NCBI GenBank assembly: GCA_947471505.1
Contig: CANIWM010000018.1
Span: forward strand, 1-64,000
Reading direction: 5' to 3'
Source of the DNA: Chthoniobacteraceae bacterium
Lineage (GTDB): Bacteria > Verrucomicrobiota > Verrucomicrobiia > Chthoniobacterales > Chthoniobacteraceae
Length of the DNA stretch: 64,000 nucleotides
Positions 36,291 through 45,788 of the stretch are shown here, in pieces. The position numbers and the translations under genes are program-made. The notes beneath the pieces were generated by a model, which was not told the origin of the DNA, made no database searches, and worked only from the letters and a program-made list of their open reading frames with translations. Within the stretch, counting starts at the first letter, position 1, and every line of letters begins with the position of its first letter.

Positions 36291-37754
36291 TTGATCAATT
36301 CCACGTCTGAAAAGCCAAAACACGAATGCGGCGTCTTTGCCGTTCACGGACACCCGAATGCCGCGCTGATGACCTACTACGGTCTCTTCGCTCTCCAGCA
36401 TCGCGGGCAAGAGAGCGCGGGGATTGTCACCTCGAACGCCGCTGGGTCGCAGTTCAAGCGCCACGTTTCCATGGGTCTCGTCTCGCAGGCGTTCAAAGAT
36501 GTGGACTTCGAGAAAATGGCCGGCACTCGCGCTATCGGCCACGTCCGATACTCCACGACGGGCAGTTCCCACATCACGAATGCACAGCCGCTCATGGTCG
36601 ATTGCGTGCGGGGGCAGATCGCCATCGGGCACAACGGAAATCTCGTCAACGCCGCTCACCTCCGCAAAGAACTGGAGCACAAAGGCTCTATCTTCCAGAC
36701 CACCGTCGATAGTGAAATCATCCTCCATCTTTTAGCCCAGCCCAGCGAGGGCAGTAATGTCCTCGCCGCACTCCGCCGTATCCACGGCGCATTCTCTCTC
36801 GTGATGATGACGGAGGAAGAAATCATCGGCGTCCGCGACCCACACGGCTTCCGCCCGCTCTCCCTCGGTCGCTTAGAAAATGGCGGCTACGTGCTGACGA
36901 GCGAGACATGCGCGATGGACCTCGTCGGCGCGACGTTCGAGCGCGACATCGAGCCCGGTGAAGTGATCATCATTAACGAACATGGCATCCGCTCGGAGTT
37001 TCCCTTCAACGACACGCGCGAAGCCTTCTGCGTATTTGAATACGTCTATTTTGCGCGCCCCGACTCCATCCTCAACGGCGTGAACGTCGCCCGCGTCCGC
37101 ACCGAAATGGGTCGCCAACTCGCCCGCGAAACCCGCGTCGAAGCCGACATCGTCGTTCCTGTCCCCGACAGCGGCATCTACGCCGCCCTCGGCTTTGCCG
37201 AAGAGCTGGGCATCCGCTACGAGCCCGCCTTTGTGCGCAACCACTACATCGGGCGCACCTTTTTGCAGCCCTCTCAGCTCATCCGCGACTTCAACGTGAA
37301 GGTCAAATTGAACCTCATCCGCGAAGTCGTGGAGGGAAAGCGCGTGGTCGTTGTGGACGACAGCATCGTGCGCGGCACCACCGCTCTCGCTCGGGTAAAG
37401 CACCTTCGCGAGGCCGGAGCCGCAGAAGTCCACGTCCGCGTGAGTTGCCCTCCACACAAAAACGCCTGCCACTACGGCATCGACTTCCCCGACGCGAAAA
37501 AACTCCTCGCAAACCAATACACCAACGCCGAAATCGCTGGCTACCTCGGCGCAGATAGCGTCGGATATTTGAGCCTCGAAGGCATGGTCAAAGCCACTGG
37601 TCGCGAAACCAACAAATATTGCCTCGCCTGCTTTAACAACGACTACCCCGTGCCGATCCCCGAGGGCGCAAACAAAGAAGTCATGACCGCGAACCGCCAC
37701 AGCCTAGCCCCCGAGCCGGATCCACAGGCGGAACTCTTCGGAAGGTTGAAGTAG
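36291..37754 (+). CDS. purF: amidophosphoribosyltransferase
   Basis: About 487 aa enzyme that makes phosphoribosylamine from PRPP and glutamine, the first step of purine synthesis. The catalytic Cys follows a short propeptide (KPKHECGVFAVHG), the glutaminase domain contains YGLFALQHRGQESAGIV, and the PRPP loop is VVVVDDSIVRGTT. Cysteines in AFCVFEYVYFARPDS, ACHYGIDFP and YCLACF match the [4Fe-4S] ligands of the Bacillus-type enzyme. No ATG lies near the expected N terminus; the TTG at 36291, 12 codons before the catalytic Cys, was chosen, but other non-ATG starts are possible. It is transcribed away from nrtA. Confidence 0.93.
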   Translation: MINSTSEKPKHECGVFAVHGHPNAALMTYYGLFALQHRGQESAGIVTSNAAGSQFKRHVSMGLVSQAFKDVDFEKMAGTRAIGHVRYSTTGSSHITNAQPLMVDCVRGQIAIGHNGNLVNAAHLRKELEHKGSIFQTTVDSEIILHLLAQPSEGSNVLAALRRIHGAFSLVMMTEEEIIGVRDPHGFRPLSLGRLENGGYVLTSETCAMDLVGATFERDIEPGEVIIINEHGIRSEFPFNDTREAFCVFEYVYFARPDSILNGVNVARVRTEMGRQLARETRVEADIVVPVPDSGIYAALGFAEELGIRYEPAFVRNHYIGRTFLQPSQLIRDFNVKVKLNLIREVVEGKRVVVVDDSIVRGTTALARVKHLREAGAAEVHVRVSCPPHKNACHYGIDFPDAKKLLANQYTNAEIAGYLGADSVGYLSLEGMVKATGRETNKYCLACFNNDYPVPIPEGANKEVMTANRHSLAPEPDPQAELFGRLK

Positions 37755-37829
37755 TCCACGGAGAAAAGGCCGCTCCGATTTTAACAACCGGCTACGCCCG
37801 CACCACCGCCACGCGAGGCGAGTGCGCGG

Positions 37830-39902
37830 TCACCCCACCAGCAATGGTGGCAACCATAGAAGTGCGCTGCTTTCCACCGACTCCCGCACAGCGTCGAGCG
37901 AAATGCCTTCGTTAAAAGTGACACCCTCTTGCAGCGCGAGCAGGCAAATGTCGGACATCACGTCGTCGGCTTGCTGTTCGAGTCTCGCGACCGCAGCCAG
38001 CACACCTTCGTCCACAGCGTAGGGCTTCTTCAACTGGTTGTATTCGTGCACCAACCCGTCGCGCAACTCTCGCAAGCTGCGCTGGATCGCGGTGGTGGCG
38101 GTCGTCGTGAAGTCGTAAGTATGCGTGATCGCAAACCGCTCCAGCGTGCCGGGGAAACGCTCGCTGACGATCGCGTCGAGATGCTTGCCCAGCGCGGCAC
38201 GGGCAGGATCCAACAAACGACGCCCCTTCTCAGCCACCGGGATGTCCTTCGTCCCCATCTCGCCAAACAATCGCGTTCGCACCTTCGCCATCCTGCGGAA
38301 AAGCAGCCAATCCACAAACGTCTTGCGCACCGGCATCGTCTCCACCGCGATGCGGGCAGGGAACGGCGTCGGATCAAAAGAAGGACTGAGCGCGTTCAGC
38401 GCTGCACTGGCCGCAGGCACTGGCGAAAAGCCTGCCACTTTCATATCCGCGACAAATTGCGCGCTTGCTGCCAGGCCCGCAGTCTCCGTGCTCCCCGCCC
38501 GCCCTACGTGCGAGCGCACATCGTCAAACAGACTGCGCCCCGTATTCACCAGCGCCTCATTCCAGTGGTTCGCACACAGCGCAGAAAGACTCTCGTCATT
38601 ACCAAACCAACGCTCCAACGCGATTCGCATCTCCTCCCTCATCGCCCCCGTCCGTGTGCGGATGGACTCCGCCGCGCTGCTCATACTCTCCTCGTGAAAA
38701 CGCTCGAACATCGCGCGCCAGTTCGTGGCCAGCAAACGTTCCGTCGCCTCAAGCCGTGCATCCAAGCTCGCAATCTCCGAAGCACGCCCCTTCTGTCGCG
38801 TAGCCAGCGCCGCCACCTCCTCACCCACCGCGATCAAGCGCGCCTCTTCGCACAGCGAGCACGCCTGCCGCAGACTATCGCGGATGAATTCCCGCGTGTA
38901 ATCGCTGCTGTTCAAATACTCCGTGAGGTCTTGAAGAAAGGCGTCGAACGAAACGCGATTGTGGCTCCCTCCCGCCTCGCCCGAGAGCAGCGAAGCCGCC
39001 GCGCCCTGCAAGTCCACCGCATGAATCCGCACCCGCCCCGCCTCGTAAGCCTCGCGCAACGGCCCCGCCATCGACAGCGTCGTAAAAGCCTCGATCACAC
39101 GCTCCGGGTGCTCGCTCTCCGCGCTCGGGCGCAGGCTCCCATCTGGGGCGAGGTCGCGCTTTCCCGCATCCACATTCACCACGATAAAGATGCGGCTAAA
39201 CAGACCGAGCAGTTGATTAAACTCCGCGAACACCTGCTCCAGAAAAAGGTTGTCCGTCTTCACCACAAACACCGCGCACGCCGCACTATCGCGGAACTCC
39301 CGCGTCAGCACATCGTAGCCAAAATTCATCCGGCTATACAGCCCCGGCGTATCCACCAGCACCGTCGCGGACTCCGCCAGCGCGGGCACCGGCAACTGAA
39401 TATCCACGCGCCGAATCGCCTCGGGAAACGTCGTCCTCGGATCGAACGCCTCGCCCCGCGCCTCCGCCGCGCGAATCTGCTGCGCCAGCGCGTGATGCGC
39501 CTCCGTCACCACATCCGCGAGCAGTGCCTTATCGGGAAAAGCCGACTCCAGCCCATTGTAGCGCGTCACCGAAAAACGCGCCTCCGCGTTGTCCCGCACA
39601 AACACCAAACACGGATACCCCGGCAGCGAAGTCACCTCGCTCACATACGACCCGCTGATCGCATTCATCAGCGTGCTCTTCCCACTTTTGAGCGGCCCGA
39701 AGATCAGCAAATAAGCCTGCTGCCGTTGCAATTTATCCGTCAGCGAACGCAGCAGCGCCCGCGTCTCATTCAAAACAGCAAGCGCACCGCCGAGCGCCTC
39801 CGGCCTACGCTCAAACTGCGCCGCAGCCGCATCCAACACATCGGGCAACGGCGCAATCGTATCCGCACACGCACTACAAAATCGGGAAATCTCAGTTTTC
39901 AT
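37830..39902 (-). CDS. dynamin-like GTPase
   Basis: 690 aa large GTPase. G1 is IFGPLKSGKSTLMN (about 68-80), a conserved Thr-containing segment SEVTSLPGYPCLVF probably serves as G2, G3 is VLVDTPGLYSRMN (DTPG 184-187), and the G4 position reads VVNVDAGKRD. A long helical region (about 340-480) resembles the assembly stalk of dynamin-family proteins, and a basic stretch (FVDWLLFRRMAKVRTRLFG) follows near 530. Bacterial members act in membrane remodelling, vesicle formation or phage defence. No partner dynamin lies beside it; the neighbours are purF and aguB, which suggests a stand-alone role. Function is not assigned beyond the family. Confidence 0.82.
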   Translation of the reverse strand: MKTEISRFCSACADTIAPLPDVLDAAAAQFERRPEALGGALAVLNETRALLRSLTDKLQRQQAYLLIFGPLKSGKSTLMNAISGSYVSEVTSLPGYPCLVFVRDNAEARFSVTRYNGLESAFPDKALLADVVTEAHHALAQQIRAAEARGEAFDPRTTFPEAIRRVDIQLPVPALAESATVLVDTPGLYSRMNFGYDVLTREFRDSAACAVFVVKTDNLFLEQVFAEFNQLLGLFSRIFIVVNVDAGKRDLAPDGSLRPSAESEHPERVIEAFTTLSMAGPLREAYEAGRVRIHAVDLQGAAASLLSGEAGGSHNRVSFDAFLQDLTEYLNSSDYTREFIRDSLRQACSLCEEARLIAVGEEVAALATRQKGRASEIASLDARLEATERLLATNWRAMFERFHEESMSSAAESIRTRTGAMREEMRIALERWFGNDESLSALCANHWNEALVNTGRSLFDDVRSHVGRAGSTETAGLAASAQFVADMKVAGFSPVPAASAALNALSPSFDPTPFPARIAVETMPVRKTFVDWLLFRRMAKVRTRLFGEMGTKDIPVAEKGRRLLDPARAALGKHLDAIVSERFPGTLERFAITHTYDFTTTATTAIQRSLRELRDGLVHEYNQLKKPYAVDEGVLAAVARLEQQADDVMSDICLLALQEGVTFNEGISLDAVRESVESSALLWLPPLLVG

Positions 39903-40022
39903 CGGCGCGGACCGTTCAGAGTTTGCCGGGGCACGTCAATCCTCGGCACTCCGTTGTAAATCTTCTCGCCACACCCGTCTCCGCTGCTACCCGTAGCCCC
40001 GCATTTTCCAAAGCACACACAC

Positions 40023-40901
40023 ATGAGCAAAGTCACACTCGGCCTCGTCCAAACCGCCGTCAGCGCGGACCTCGATGCAAACCTCGCCAAAGCCGTCGAG
40101 CGCAGCATCGCCGCCGCAAAAGCAGGCGCGCAAATCATCTGCCTCCAAGAGCTTTTCCGCGGACACTACTTCTGCCAGATCGAGGACCACAAATACTTCG
40201 CATGGGCCGAAGCCATCCCCGGCCAAAGCACCGAAGCGCTCGCTCGCGTCGCCCGCGACCACAAGGTCGTCATCGTCGCCTCCCTCTTCGAGCGCCGCGC
40301 CCAAGGGCTCTATCACAACACCGCCGCCGTCATCGACGCCGACGGCTCCCTCCTCGGCAAATACCGCAAGATGCACATCCCCGACGACCCCGCGTTTTAC
40401 GAAAAGTTCTACTTCACCCCCGGCGACCTCGGCTTTCGCACATGGGAGACGCGCTACGGCAAAATCGGCGTCCTCATCTGCTGGGACCAGTGGTATCCCG
40501 AAGCCGCCCGCCTCACCGCCCTCAGCGGCGCGCAGATACTTTTCTACCCCACCGCCATCGGCTGGCACCCCGCCGAGAAAGCCGAATACGGCGCGCGCCA
40601 GCACAGCTCTTGGGAGACCATCCAGCGCGGCCACGCCATCGCCAACGGCTGCTACGTCGCCGCCGTGAACCGCATCGGCCACGAAGCCCCCGACGGCGGG
40701 CCTGGCTTAGAGTTTTGGGGACAGAGTTTCGTCGCCGACCCCGCCGGGCAAATCCTCCAAAAAGCCAGCGTGGATAAAGAGGAAAACCTCATCGTCGAGG
40801 TGGACCTCGGCGCACTAGAGTTCCAGCGCACGCACTGGCCCTTCCTCCGCGACCGCCGCATCGATGCCTACGGCGACATCACCAAACGCTACATCGACTA
40901 A
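40023..40901 (+). CDS. aguB: N-carbamoylputrescine amidase
   Basis: 292 aa nitrilase-superfamily enzyme that hydrolyses N-carbamoylputrescine to putrescine, ammonia and CO2. The catalytic triad is visible: Glu in ICLQELFRGHYFCQ (E43), Lys in GKYRKMHIPDDP, and Cys in GVLICWDQWYPEAA. The segments PGDLGFRTWETRYGKIG and ARQHSSWETIQRGHAIANG are specific to the AguB branch. Agmatine deiminase, the usual pathway partner, is not in the window. It is divergent from the dynamin-like gene with 120 bases between the starts. Confidence 0.93.
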   Translation: MSKVTLGLVQTAVSADLDANLAKAVERSIAAAKAGAQIICLQELFRGHYFCQIEDHKYFAWAEAIPGQSTEALARVARDHKVVIVASLFERRAQGLYHNTAAVIDADGSLLGKYRKMHIPDDPAFYEKFYFTPGDLGFRTWETRYGKIGVLICWDQWYPEAARLTALSGAQILFYPTAIGWHPAEKAEYGARQHSSWETIQRGHAIANGCYVAAVNRIGHEAPDGGPGLEFWGQSFVADPAGQILQKASVDKEENLIVEVDLGALEFQRTHWPFLRDRRIDAYGDITKRYID

Positions 40902-41227
40902 CCGTCTCTTCGTCGTGAATAGATCGGCGCATCACGGAAAACGGCGACGCACGACATCATTCGCACGACCGACAAGAACCGCTCGATTCGACCGTTCATC
41001 ACATCCTGTAGAGCATCGGACAAAAGTAGTTTCCGATTGAGAAGGAAGGACGATGAGAGTGGCGACATCCTTGTCGCCGCTCCCCCTGCTCGCGTTGCAC
41101 GCATCAAAAAGGAAACCGGTAATGATGCGTGGGACAACAAGCCGCGGGAGCGTTGATTGCGGTCGCCGACAGCGCCACGGCTTGACGAAAATGCGGAGCC
41201 GATCCACAGTGCCCGCAGTTCTTTGAT
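40902..41227. other. gap before the kup riboswitch
   Basis: 326 bases without a convincing gene. A hairpin repeat (GGCGAC/GTCGCC) lies at 41059-41082. A promoter for the riboswitch and kup must lie here but no clear -35/-10 pair was seen. Confidence 0.5.
41059..41082. repeat. single REP-like hairpin (F)
   Basis: GGCGAC-ATCCTT-GTCGCC, nearly the same as the left hairpin of the element at 18814-18951 including the flanking GCTCC. It suggests a dispersed repeat family. Confidence 0.6.
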
Positions 41228-41380
41228 TCGCTGAGTGCCGGGGCCGAGTGCCACGGCAACGGGGGACCCACTTTTCCGCGCAAGCGGAGACTCGGGGCGT
41301 GCGGCGCTGCGGCGCCGGGGGCACTCGGTAGCCCTAGCCCGACAGCTAACCTCGTAAGCATTAACCGAGAGCAAGGATCG
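41228..41380 (+). promoter_or_regulatory. ydaO/yuaA-type c-di-AMP riboswitch upstream of kup
   Basis: The conserved core of the class is clear: ACGGGGGACCCA near 41259-41270, a central GC-rich hairpin, and GACAGCTAACCTCGTAAGC at 41341-41359 followed by a GAGAG segment. This is nearly identical to the consensus of known ydaO RNAs. It ends about 70 bases before the kup ATG on the same strand. Known members turn expression off when c-di-AMP is high and often precede potassium transporters. Exact limits, especially the P1 stem, are approximate. Confidence 0.9.
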
Positions 41381-41448
41381 CTTCCCGCGTCCCCATTCTC
41401 ACAAAGAGCAAACACCGCTCCCACGCCGCAGGCAACGGAGCATTTCAT

Positions 41449-43320
41449 ATGTCACATCATCATACCGGTGACGGACGCACGGACGTGCGCCGCCTCATCG
41501 CCTTGTCACTCGCCGCACTCGGAATCGTGTACGGCGACATCGGCACCAGCCCGCTTTATGCGATGCGGGAGTGCTTTCACGGTCCGCATGGCATCGCTGC
41601 CACTCCGGCCAATGTTCTCGGGGTGCTCTCGCTCATTTTCTGGGCGCTCATCATTGTCATCTCCCTCAAATATCTCGTCTTCATTCTCCGGGCAGACAAC
41701 CGGGGCGAGGGCGGCATCCTCGCCCTTTCCTCGCTCGTGCAGCAGGTCAAGCCGGGAATGGCGCTCACCGTCATGGGCTTGTTTGGGGCGACTCTGCTTT
41801 ACTCGGACGGGATGATTACCCCGGCCATCACCGTGCTGGGCGCCGTGGAAGGTCTGGAGGTTGCCATGCCGTCGCTGCACCGCTTCGTCGAACCGATCGC
41901 GGTCATCATCCTCATCGGCGTTTTCGTCGTGCAGAGCCGCGGCACCGCGCGCATCGGTGCGCTGTTCGGGCCGGTGATGCTCGTATGGTTCATCGTGATT
42001 TCGGCGATGGGCGTGGCGCAAATCGTCCACGTCCCCAGCGTGGTCGCGGCACTCAGCCCGACCTACGCATTCCATTTCATCGCGGACAATGGCTGGCATG
42101 GATTCATCATCCTCGGCGCGGTGTTTCTCGTCGTCACCGGCGGCGAAGCGCTCTACGCGGACATCGGTCACTTCGGTGTGAAGCCCATCCGGCTGGGCTG
42201 GTTCGCCGTCGCTCTGCCGGGCCTGCTTTTGAACTACCTCGGGCAGGGCGCGCTCCTGCTCCGCGACCCAAGTGCCGCCGCAAATCCGTTTTACGAAATG
42301 GCTCCGCAATGGGCGCTCTACCCGCTCATCGTTCTCTCCACCGCCGCCGCCGTCATCGCTTCCCAGGCTCTCATCACCGGTGCCTTTTCCCTCACCATGC
42401 AGGCCGTCCAGCTTGGGTTCTGCCCGCGACTCACCATCCGTCACACCTCGGCGGACGCAAGGGGGCAGGTCTATCTACCCTTCGTCAACTGGGCGCTCAT
42501 GGTCTCGTGCATCGCCCTCGTCCTTGGATTCTCCTCGTCCAGCAATCTAGCGGCTGCTTACGGCGTCTCCATCACCAGCACGATGCTCATCACGACCATC
42601 CTCTTCTATGTCATCGCCCGCTGGCGCTGGAAGTGGAACCCCTCCGCTGTGATGGCATTCACCGTGGTCTTCCTTGCCATCGACCTCGCGTTTCTCGTCT
42701 CCAACTTCACGAAAATCCTCCACGGAGGCTGGTTCCCGCTCCTCGTCGCGGCGGGCATTTTCCTCCTCATGTGGACGTGGCATAAAGGGCGCATCGCCCT
42801 TGGCAAACGCATCACCGAGCGAGCGCTCCCGCTTGGCCTCTTCCTCCATAACATACAGGAACAGCCGCCCATCCGCGTGCCCGGCACTGCCTTCTTTCTC
42901 TCCGGGAATCCCGGCACCACGCCGCACGCCCTGCTTCACAACATGCGCCACAACAAAGTCCTCCACGACCGCATCGTCATCCTCAATGTTCGCATCGACG
43001 AAGCGCCCCATATTCCCGTCGGCGATCGCCTCTCCATCGACTGCCTCTCGCTCGGATTCTGGCGCATTTCGCTGCGCTTCGGCTTCATGGATGATCCGGA
43101 CGTTCCCGCCGAGCTTGCACGCATCGCGGGCGAAGACTTTCCCTACGAACCTCTCCGCTCCACCTTTTTCCTCGGGCGCGAATCCATCATCGCCCGAAGG
43201 GGTAGTGGCCTGATGCGCGGCATCTTTCCATGGATGTCGCGCCTCTCCCGCGACGCCACTTCCTTCTTTCACCTCCCGCCCGGCTCGGTCGTCGAACTGG
43301 GCGTGCAGGTCGAAATCTAG
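41449..43320 (+). CDS. kup: KUP-family potassium uptake transporter
   Basis: 623 aa. The N terminus has the family signature LAALGIVYGDIGTSPLYAMRE, followed by about twelve hydrophobic helices (for example LIFWALIIVISLKYLVFILR and YSDGMITPAITVLGAVEGL) and a C-terminal cytoplasmic domain of about 150 residues beginning near GRIALGKRITERALPLG with GTAFFLSGNPGTTPHALL. It imports potassium with protons. A GGAG element lies 11 bases before the ATG. Control by the upstream c-di-AMP riboswitch is expected from family knowledge: high c-di-AMP signals enough potassium. Confidence 0.95.
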   Translation: MSHHHTGDGRTDVRRLIALSLAALGIVYGDIGTSPLYAMRECFHGPHGIAATPANVLGVLSLIFWALIIVISLKYLVFILRADNRGEGGILALSSLVQQVKPGMALTVMGLFGATLLYSDGMITPAITVLGAVEGLEVAMPSLHRFVEPIAVIILIGVFVVQSRGTARIGALFGPVMLVWFIVISAMGVAQIVHVPSVVAALSPTYAFHFIADNGWHGFIILGAVFLVVTGGEALYADIGHFGVKPIRLGWFAVALPGLLLNYLGQGALLLRDPSAAANPFYEMAPQWALYPLIVLSTAAAVIASQALITGAFSLTMQAVQLGFCPRLTIRHTSADARGQVYLPFVNWALMVSCIALVLGFSSSSNLAAAYGVSITSTMLITTILFYVIARWRWKWNPSAVMAFTVVFLAIDLAFLVSNFTKILHGGWFPLLVAAGIFLLMWTWHKGRIALGKRITERALPLGLFLHNIQEQPPIRVPGTAFFLSGNPGTTPHALLHNMRHNKVLHDRIVILNVRIDEAPHIPVGDRLSIDCLSLGFWRISLRFGFMDDPDVPAELARIAGEDFPYEPLRSTFFLGRESIIARRGSGLMRGIFPWMSRLSRDATSFFHLPPGSVVELGVQVEI

Positions 43321-43401
43321 CGCTGCCTTCTCACATAGCAAACGGGCGGGGTGACAACCCGATCTGCCTCTTGATCCTTGCTTTAACCCATAGGGAAAAC
43401 A

Positions 43402-43415
43402 GAGGGGAGACCCTC
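43402..43415. terminator. small hairpin between the convergent kup and DUF6797-like genes
   Basis: GAGGG-GAGA-CCCTC in the 114-base space between two convergent genes. There is no T-run, so an intrinsic terminator is not proven. Confidence 0.3.
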
Positions 43416-43434
43416 CGACCTTGAACGTCCGAGT

Positions 43435-45717
43435 TTAGCTCTTCGGCACGGCGTTGATCGTGTTGAGGATGCGTCCGGGGATAGTCGCTCCGCTCGCACT
43501 CTTCACGTTAAACTTGATCTCCATCTGGTCCACGGGACGCACGCCTTCCAGTTCGAGAAAGACGCTCTTTTTATCGGGGCTGAGTTTCGCGGATTTCACT
43601 TCGACGCTCTCCATGCCTTTGCCGCCGTCGAGCTTGTATTCGCCGCTGCCGTAGTCGCTGGACCATTTGTAGTTCCACTCTTTCACGGAGTAGTTGCCGG
43701 CGTCGGCGGCGGTGGTGGCGTCGAGTTCGCAGGTGAATGCAACGTTCACTCCGTTTGGCTTTACGGTGAGTTGCGCGGGGAAGGTGACGGGCTTGCCGGT
43801 GTAGCGCACGCGCTGGAGCATCCCGTCTTTCGCGGCGCTGGATTGCCAGCCTTTGAGTCCGCTGAGGTAGAGCTGGCCGTCGGCAGGCGAGAAGCGCCCG
43901 CGCATCGTGCCGCTGTCGAATTTCAGTGGGAATTTATACACGCCGCCTTGCTCCACGCCGCCGACGTTTTCGTGCATGACGCCGTAGAGCGAGCAGGTGC
44001 CGTAGCTCATGTGGAGGAGTGTGCCTTCGGGGAGGCCCCAGTTTTTGCCGACCCACGCTTGGCCGCCGCCGGAGTTGTCCACGTCCTTCGGCATGTAGCA
44101 GATGTGTTTACTGAAATCGGTGGGCTTGTTCTCCATGTGGGAGAGGTCGGCGACGGTGACGCACTCGCCTTGTTTGACGATGTGGACGTAGCACTTCGGC
44201 ACCCATGATCCCTCGTTGTCGCCCGTCGTCACCACGTCGCCGGGGCCGACGCTGATGCCGTTTGGCGCGCGGACGCCTGTGGCGAACACTTCGAGCTTTT
44301 GACCATCGGGAGAAAGTTTGAGGATGCTGCCCGCGTGATCGCTGAAGGGCTGAAAGCCTCGTCCACCGGGGTTCACCGGCCCGCCTTTGCTAAAGAAGAA
44401 GTTCCCTTTGCTGTCAGTCTGGAGATCGAATGCGAACTCATGGAAGCCCGGCGTGGTCTGGATGTCGTTGTTGAAGTTCTCGTAGAAATCGACTTCGCCG
44501 TCGCCGTTCAGATCGTGGAGTCGCGTGATGCCTTCACGTCCGTGGACGTAGATGACATCGTTCACGACTTTCACGCCAAGCGCTTGGAAAAGCCCCGTGG
44601 CGATGCGCTGCCATTTGGCTTCGCCGGTAAAGTCTTTGTTGATGCCGCTCACGATCCAAACGTCGCCGCTCCATGTGCCGACGACGATGCGCCCGTCCTT
44701 CATGAAGTCGAACGCGCCGATGCGCATCCACGCTTTGTAGGGATTGGTGAAGGGCACCTCGATGGTGTCCACGACGTAGGCGTCCTGCTCGCCGGGTTTG
44801 CCTGCGATTTGTTTTGTGGAGACGGTTTCTTTCCAACGCTGCGCGCCGCCCTTGGTGAAAGCGGCGAGGTCTGCGGGCTGGGCGACGCCTTTCACTGCGG
44901 CGATAAGCTTGGCTTCATCGGCGACGGTGCCTTTTGCGTAGGCGATTTTGGCTTTTGCGCCTGCGGTGAAGTTGGCGAATTTCGCGACGACCCGCTGCTC
45001 GACCACGGACATCTCGACGCCCGCGATGACGGTACACTTGTCGCCATCGCGAATCACGGCGACGCCATTCGGCACGGTTGCCGTGCCTGCGCCTTCGCTG
45101 AGGATGTTATCGCTCCCAGCCCCGCCAGTCACCACATTCACAGTGCGGGTGAGGACTGTGATGTCGTTCACTTTCTCCAGAGCAGCCATCTCCAGCAGCG
45201 ACGCCGCGCCGACGGTGTAGGCGACGACGACGTTCTCGCCGCTGACGTAAGTACCTTTGAACTTCACCCAATCCTTTGGCAGCGGGCCAAACGGCACCTT
45301 CGCAGCGCCTTCGCCTTTCGGCAGCGGGCGAGGATCCGTGAAGCTGCCAGCCTTACTCCACGTCGGGCCGGGGTTCGTCTCAAAGAGCACGTTCACCGCT
45401 TTGGCTGGCGACATATTGGGGCCGTGTGCGCCGTCGAAAATCACACCCTTATATGTGACGTATCCGCCCGTCCACCCGCCTGACCACCGGCACAGGTCCG
45501 TATCGAACAGCGCGCCACCTTCTTTGTCGCCAAGCTGGATAGCGATGCCTTTGTTCGTCGTGCAGCCTTTGCCCTTCAACGTGTTCTCGCCCTTCGTATT
45601 GTCGAAAGAAGCGGTGAGGAAACGTCCGTAGTCCATCTCCTCAAACTTCGGAGCGGCGACGGCGGACAGTGAAAGCCCCGCGAGTGCAGCGGCGGCGAGA
45701 CGAGTGTGTAGAATCAT
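43435..45717 (-). CDS. secreted DUF6797-like protein with propeller domain
   Basis: 760 aa with a signal peptide (MILHTRLAAAALAGLSLSAVAA). The first 280 residues (GRFLTASFDNTKGENTLKGK, FDTDLCRWSGGWTGGYV) resemble the DUF6797 domain found in Planctomycetes and Verrucomicrobia. The middle is a sugar-dehydrogenase-like propeller (RIGAFDFMKDGRIVVGTWSG, GVRAPNGISVGPGDVVTTGD), and the end is a beta-rich domain. In contrast to the two large cytochrome fusions of this window, no CxxCH heme motif is present. A role in oxidation or recognition of sugars outside the cytoplasm is suggested but unproven. Confidence 0.82.
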   Translation of the reverse strand: MILHTRLAAAALAGLSLSAVAAPKFEEMDYGRFLTASFDNTKGENTLKGKGCTTNKGIAIQLGDKEGGALFDTDLCRWSGGWTGGYVTYKGVIFDGAHGPNMSPAKAVNVLFETNPGPTWSKAGSFTDPRPLPKGEGAAKVPFGPLPKDWVKFKGTYVSGENVVVAYTVGAASLLEMAALEKVNDITVLTRTVNVVTGGAGSDNILSEGAGTATVPNGVAVIRDGDKCTVIAGVEMSVVEQRVVAKFANFTAGAKAKIAYAKGTVADEAKLIAAVKGVAQPADLAAFTKGGAQRWKETVSTKQIAGKPGEQDAYVVDTIEVPFTNPYKAWMRIGAFDFMKDGRIVVGTWSGDVWIVSGINKDFTGEAKWQRIATGLFQALGVKVVNDVIYVHGREGITRLHDLNGDGEVDFYENFNNDIQTTPGFHEFAFDLQTDSKGNFFFSKGGPVNPGGRGFQPFSDHAGSILKLSPDGQKLEVFATGVRAPNGISVGPGDVVTTGDNEGSWVPKCYVHIVKQGECVTVADLSHMENKPTDFSKHICYMPKDVDNSGGGQAWVGKNWGLPEGTLLHMSYGTCSLYGVMHENVGGVEQGGVYKFPLKFDSGTMRGRFSPADGQLYLSGLKGWQSSAAKDGMLQRVRYTGKPVTFPAQLTVKPNGVNVAFTCELDATTAADAGNYSVKEWNYKWSSDYGSGEYKLDGGKGMESVEVKSAKLSPDKKSVFLELEGVRPVDQMEIKFNVKSASGATIPGRILNTINAVPKS

Positions 45718-45788
45718 GGGCCAATGAAACCTCAGTCCGCGCCGCCTCTTTGAGACAAAAACAAGACGCCGCGATTTCTCTCAGCGCC

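Noticed and set aside
37929-39959. 676-codon open frame opposite the dynamin-like gene
   Set aside because: Basic, low-information translation; the minus strand has complete GTPase motifs.
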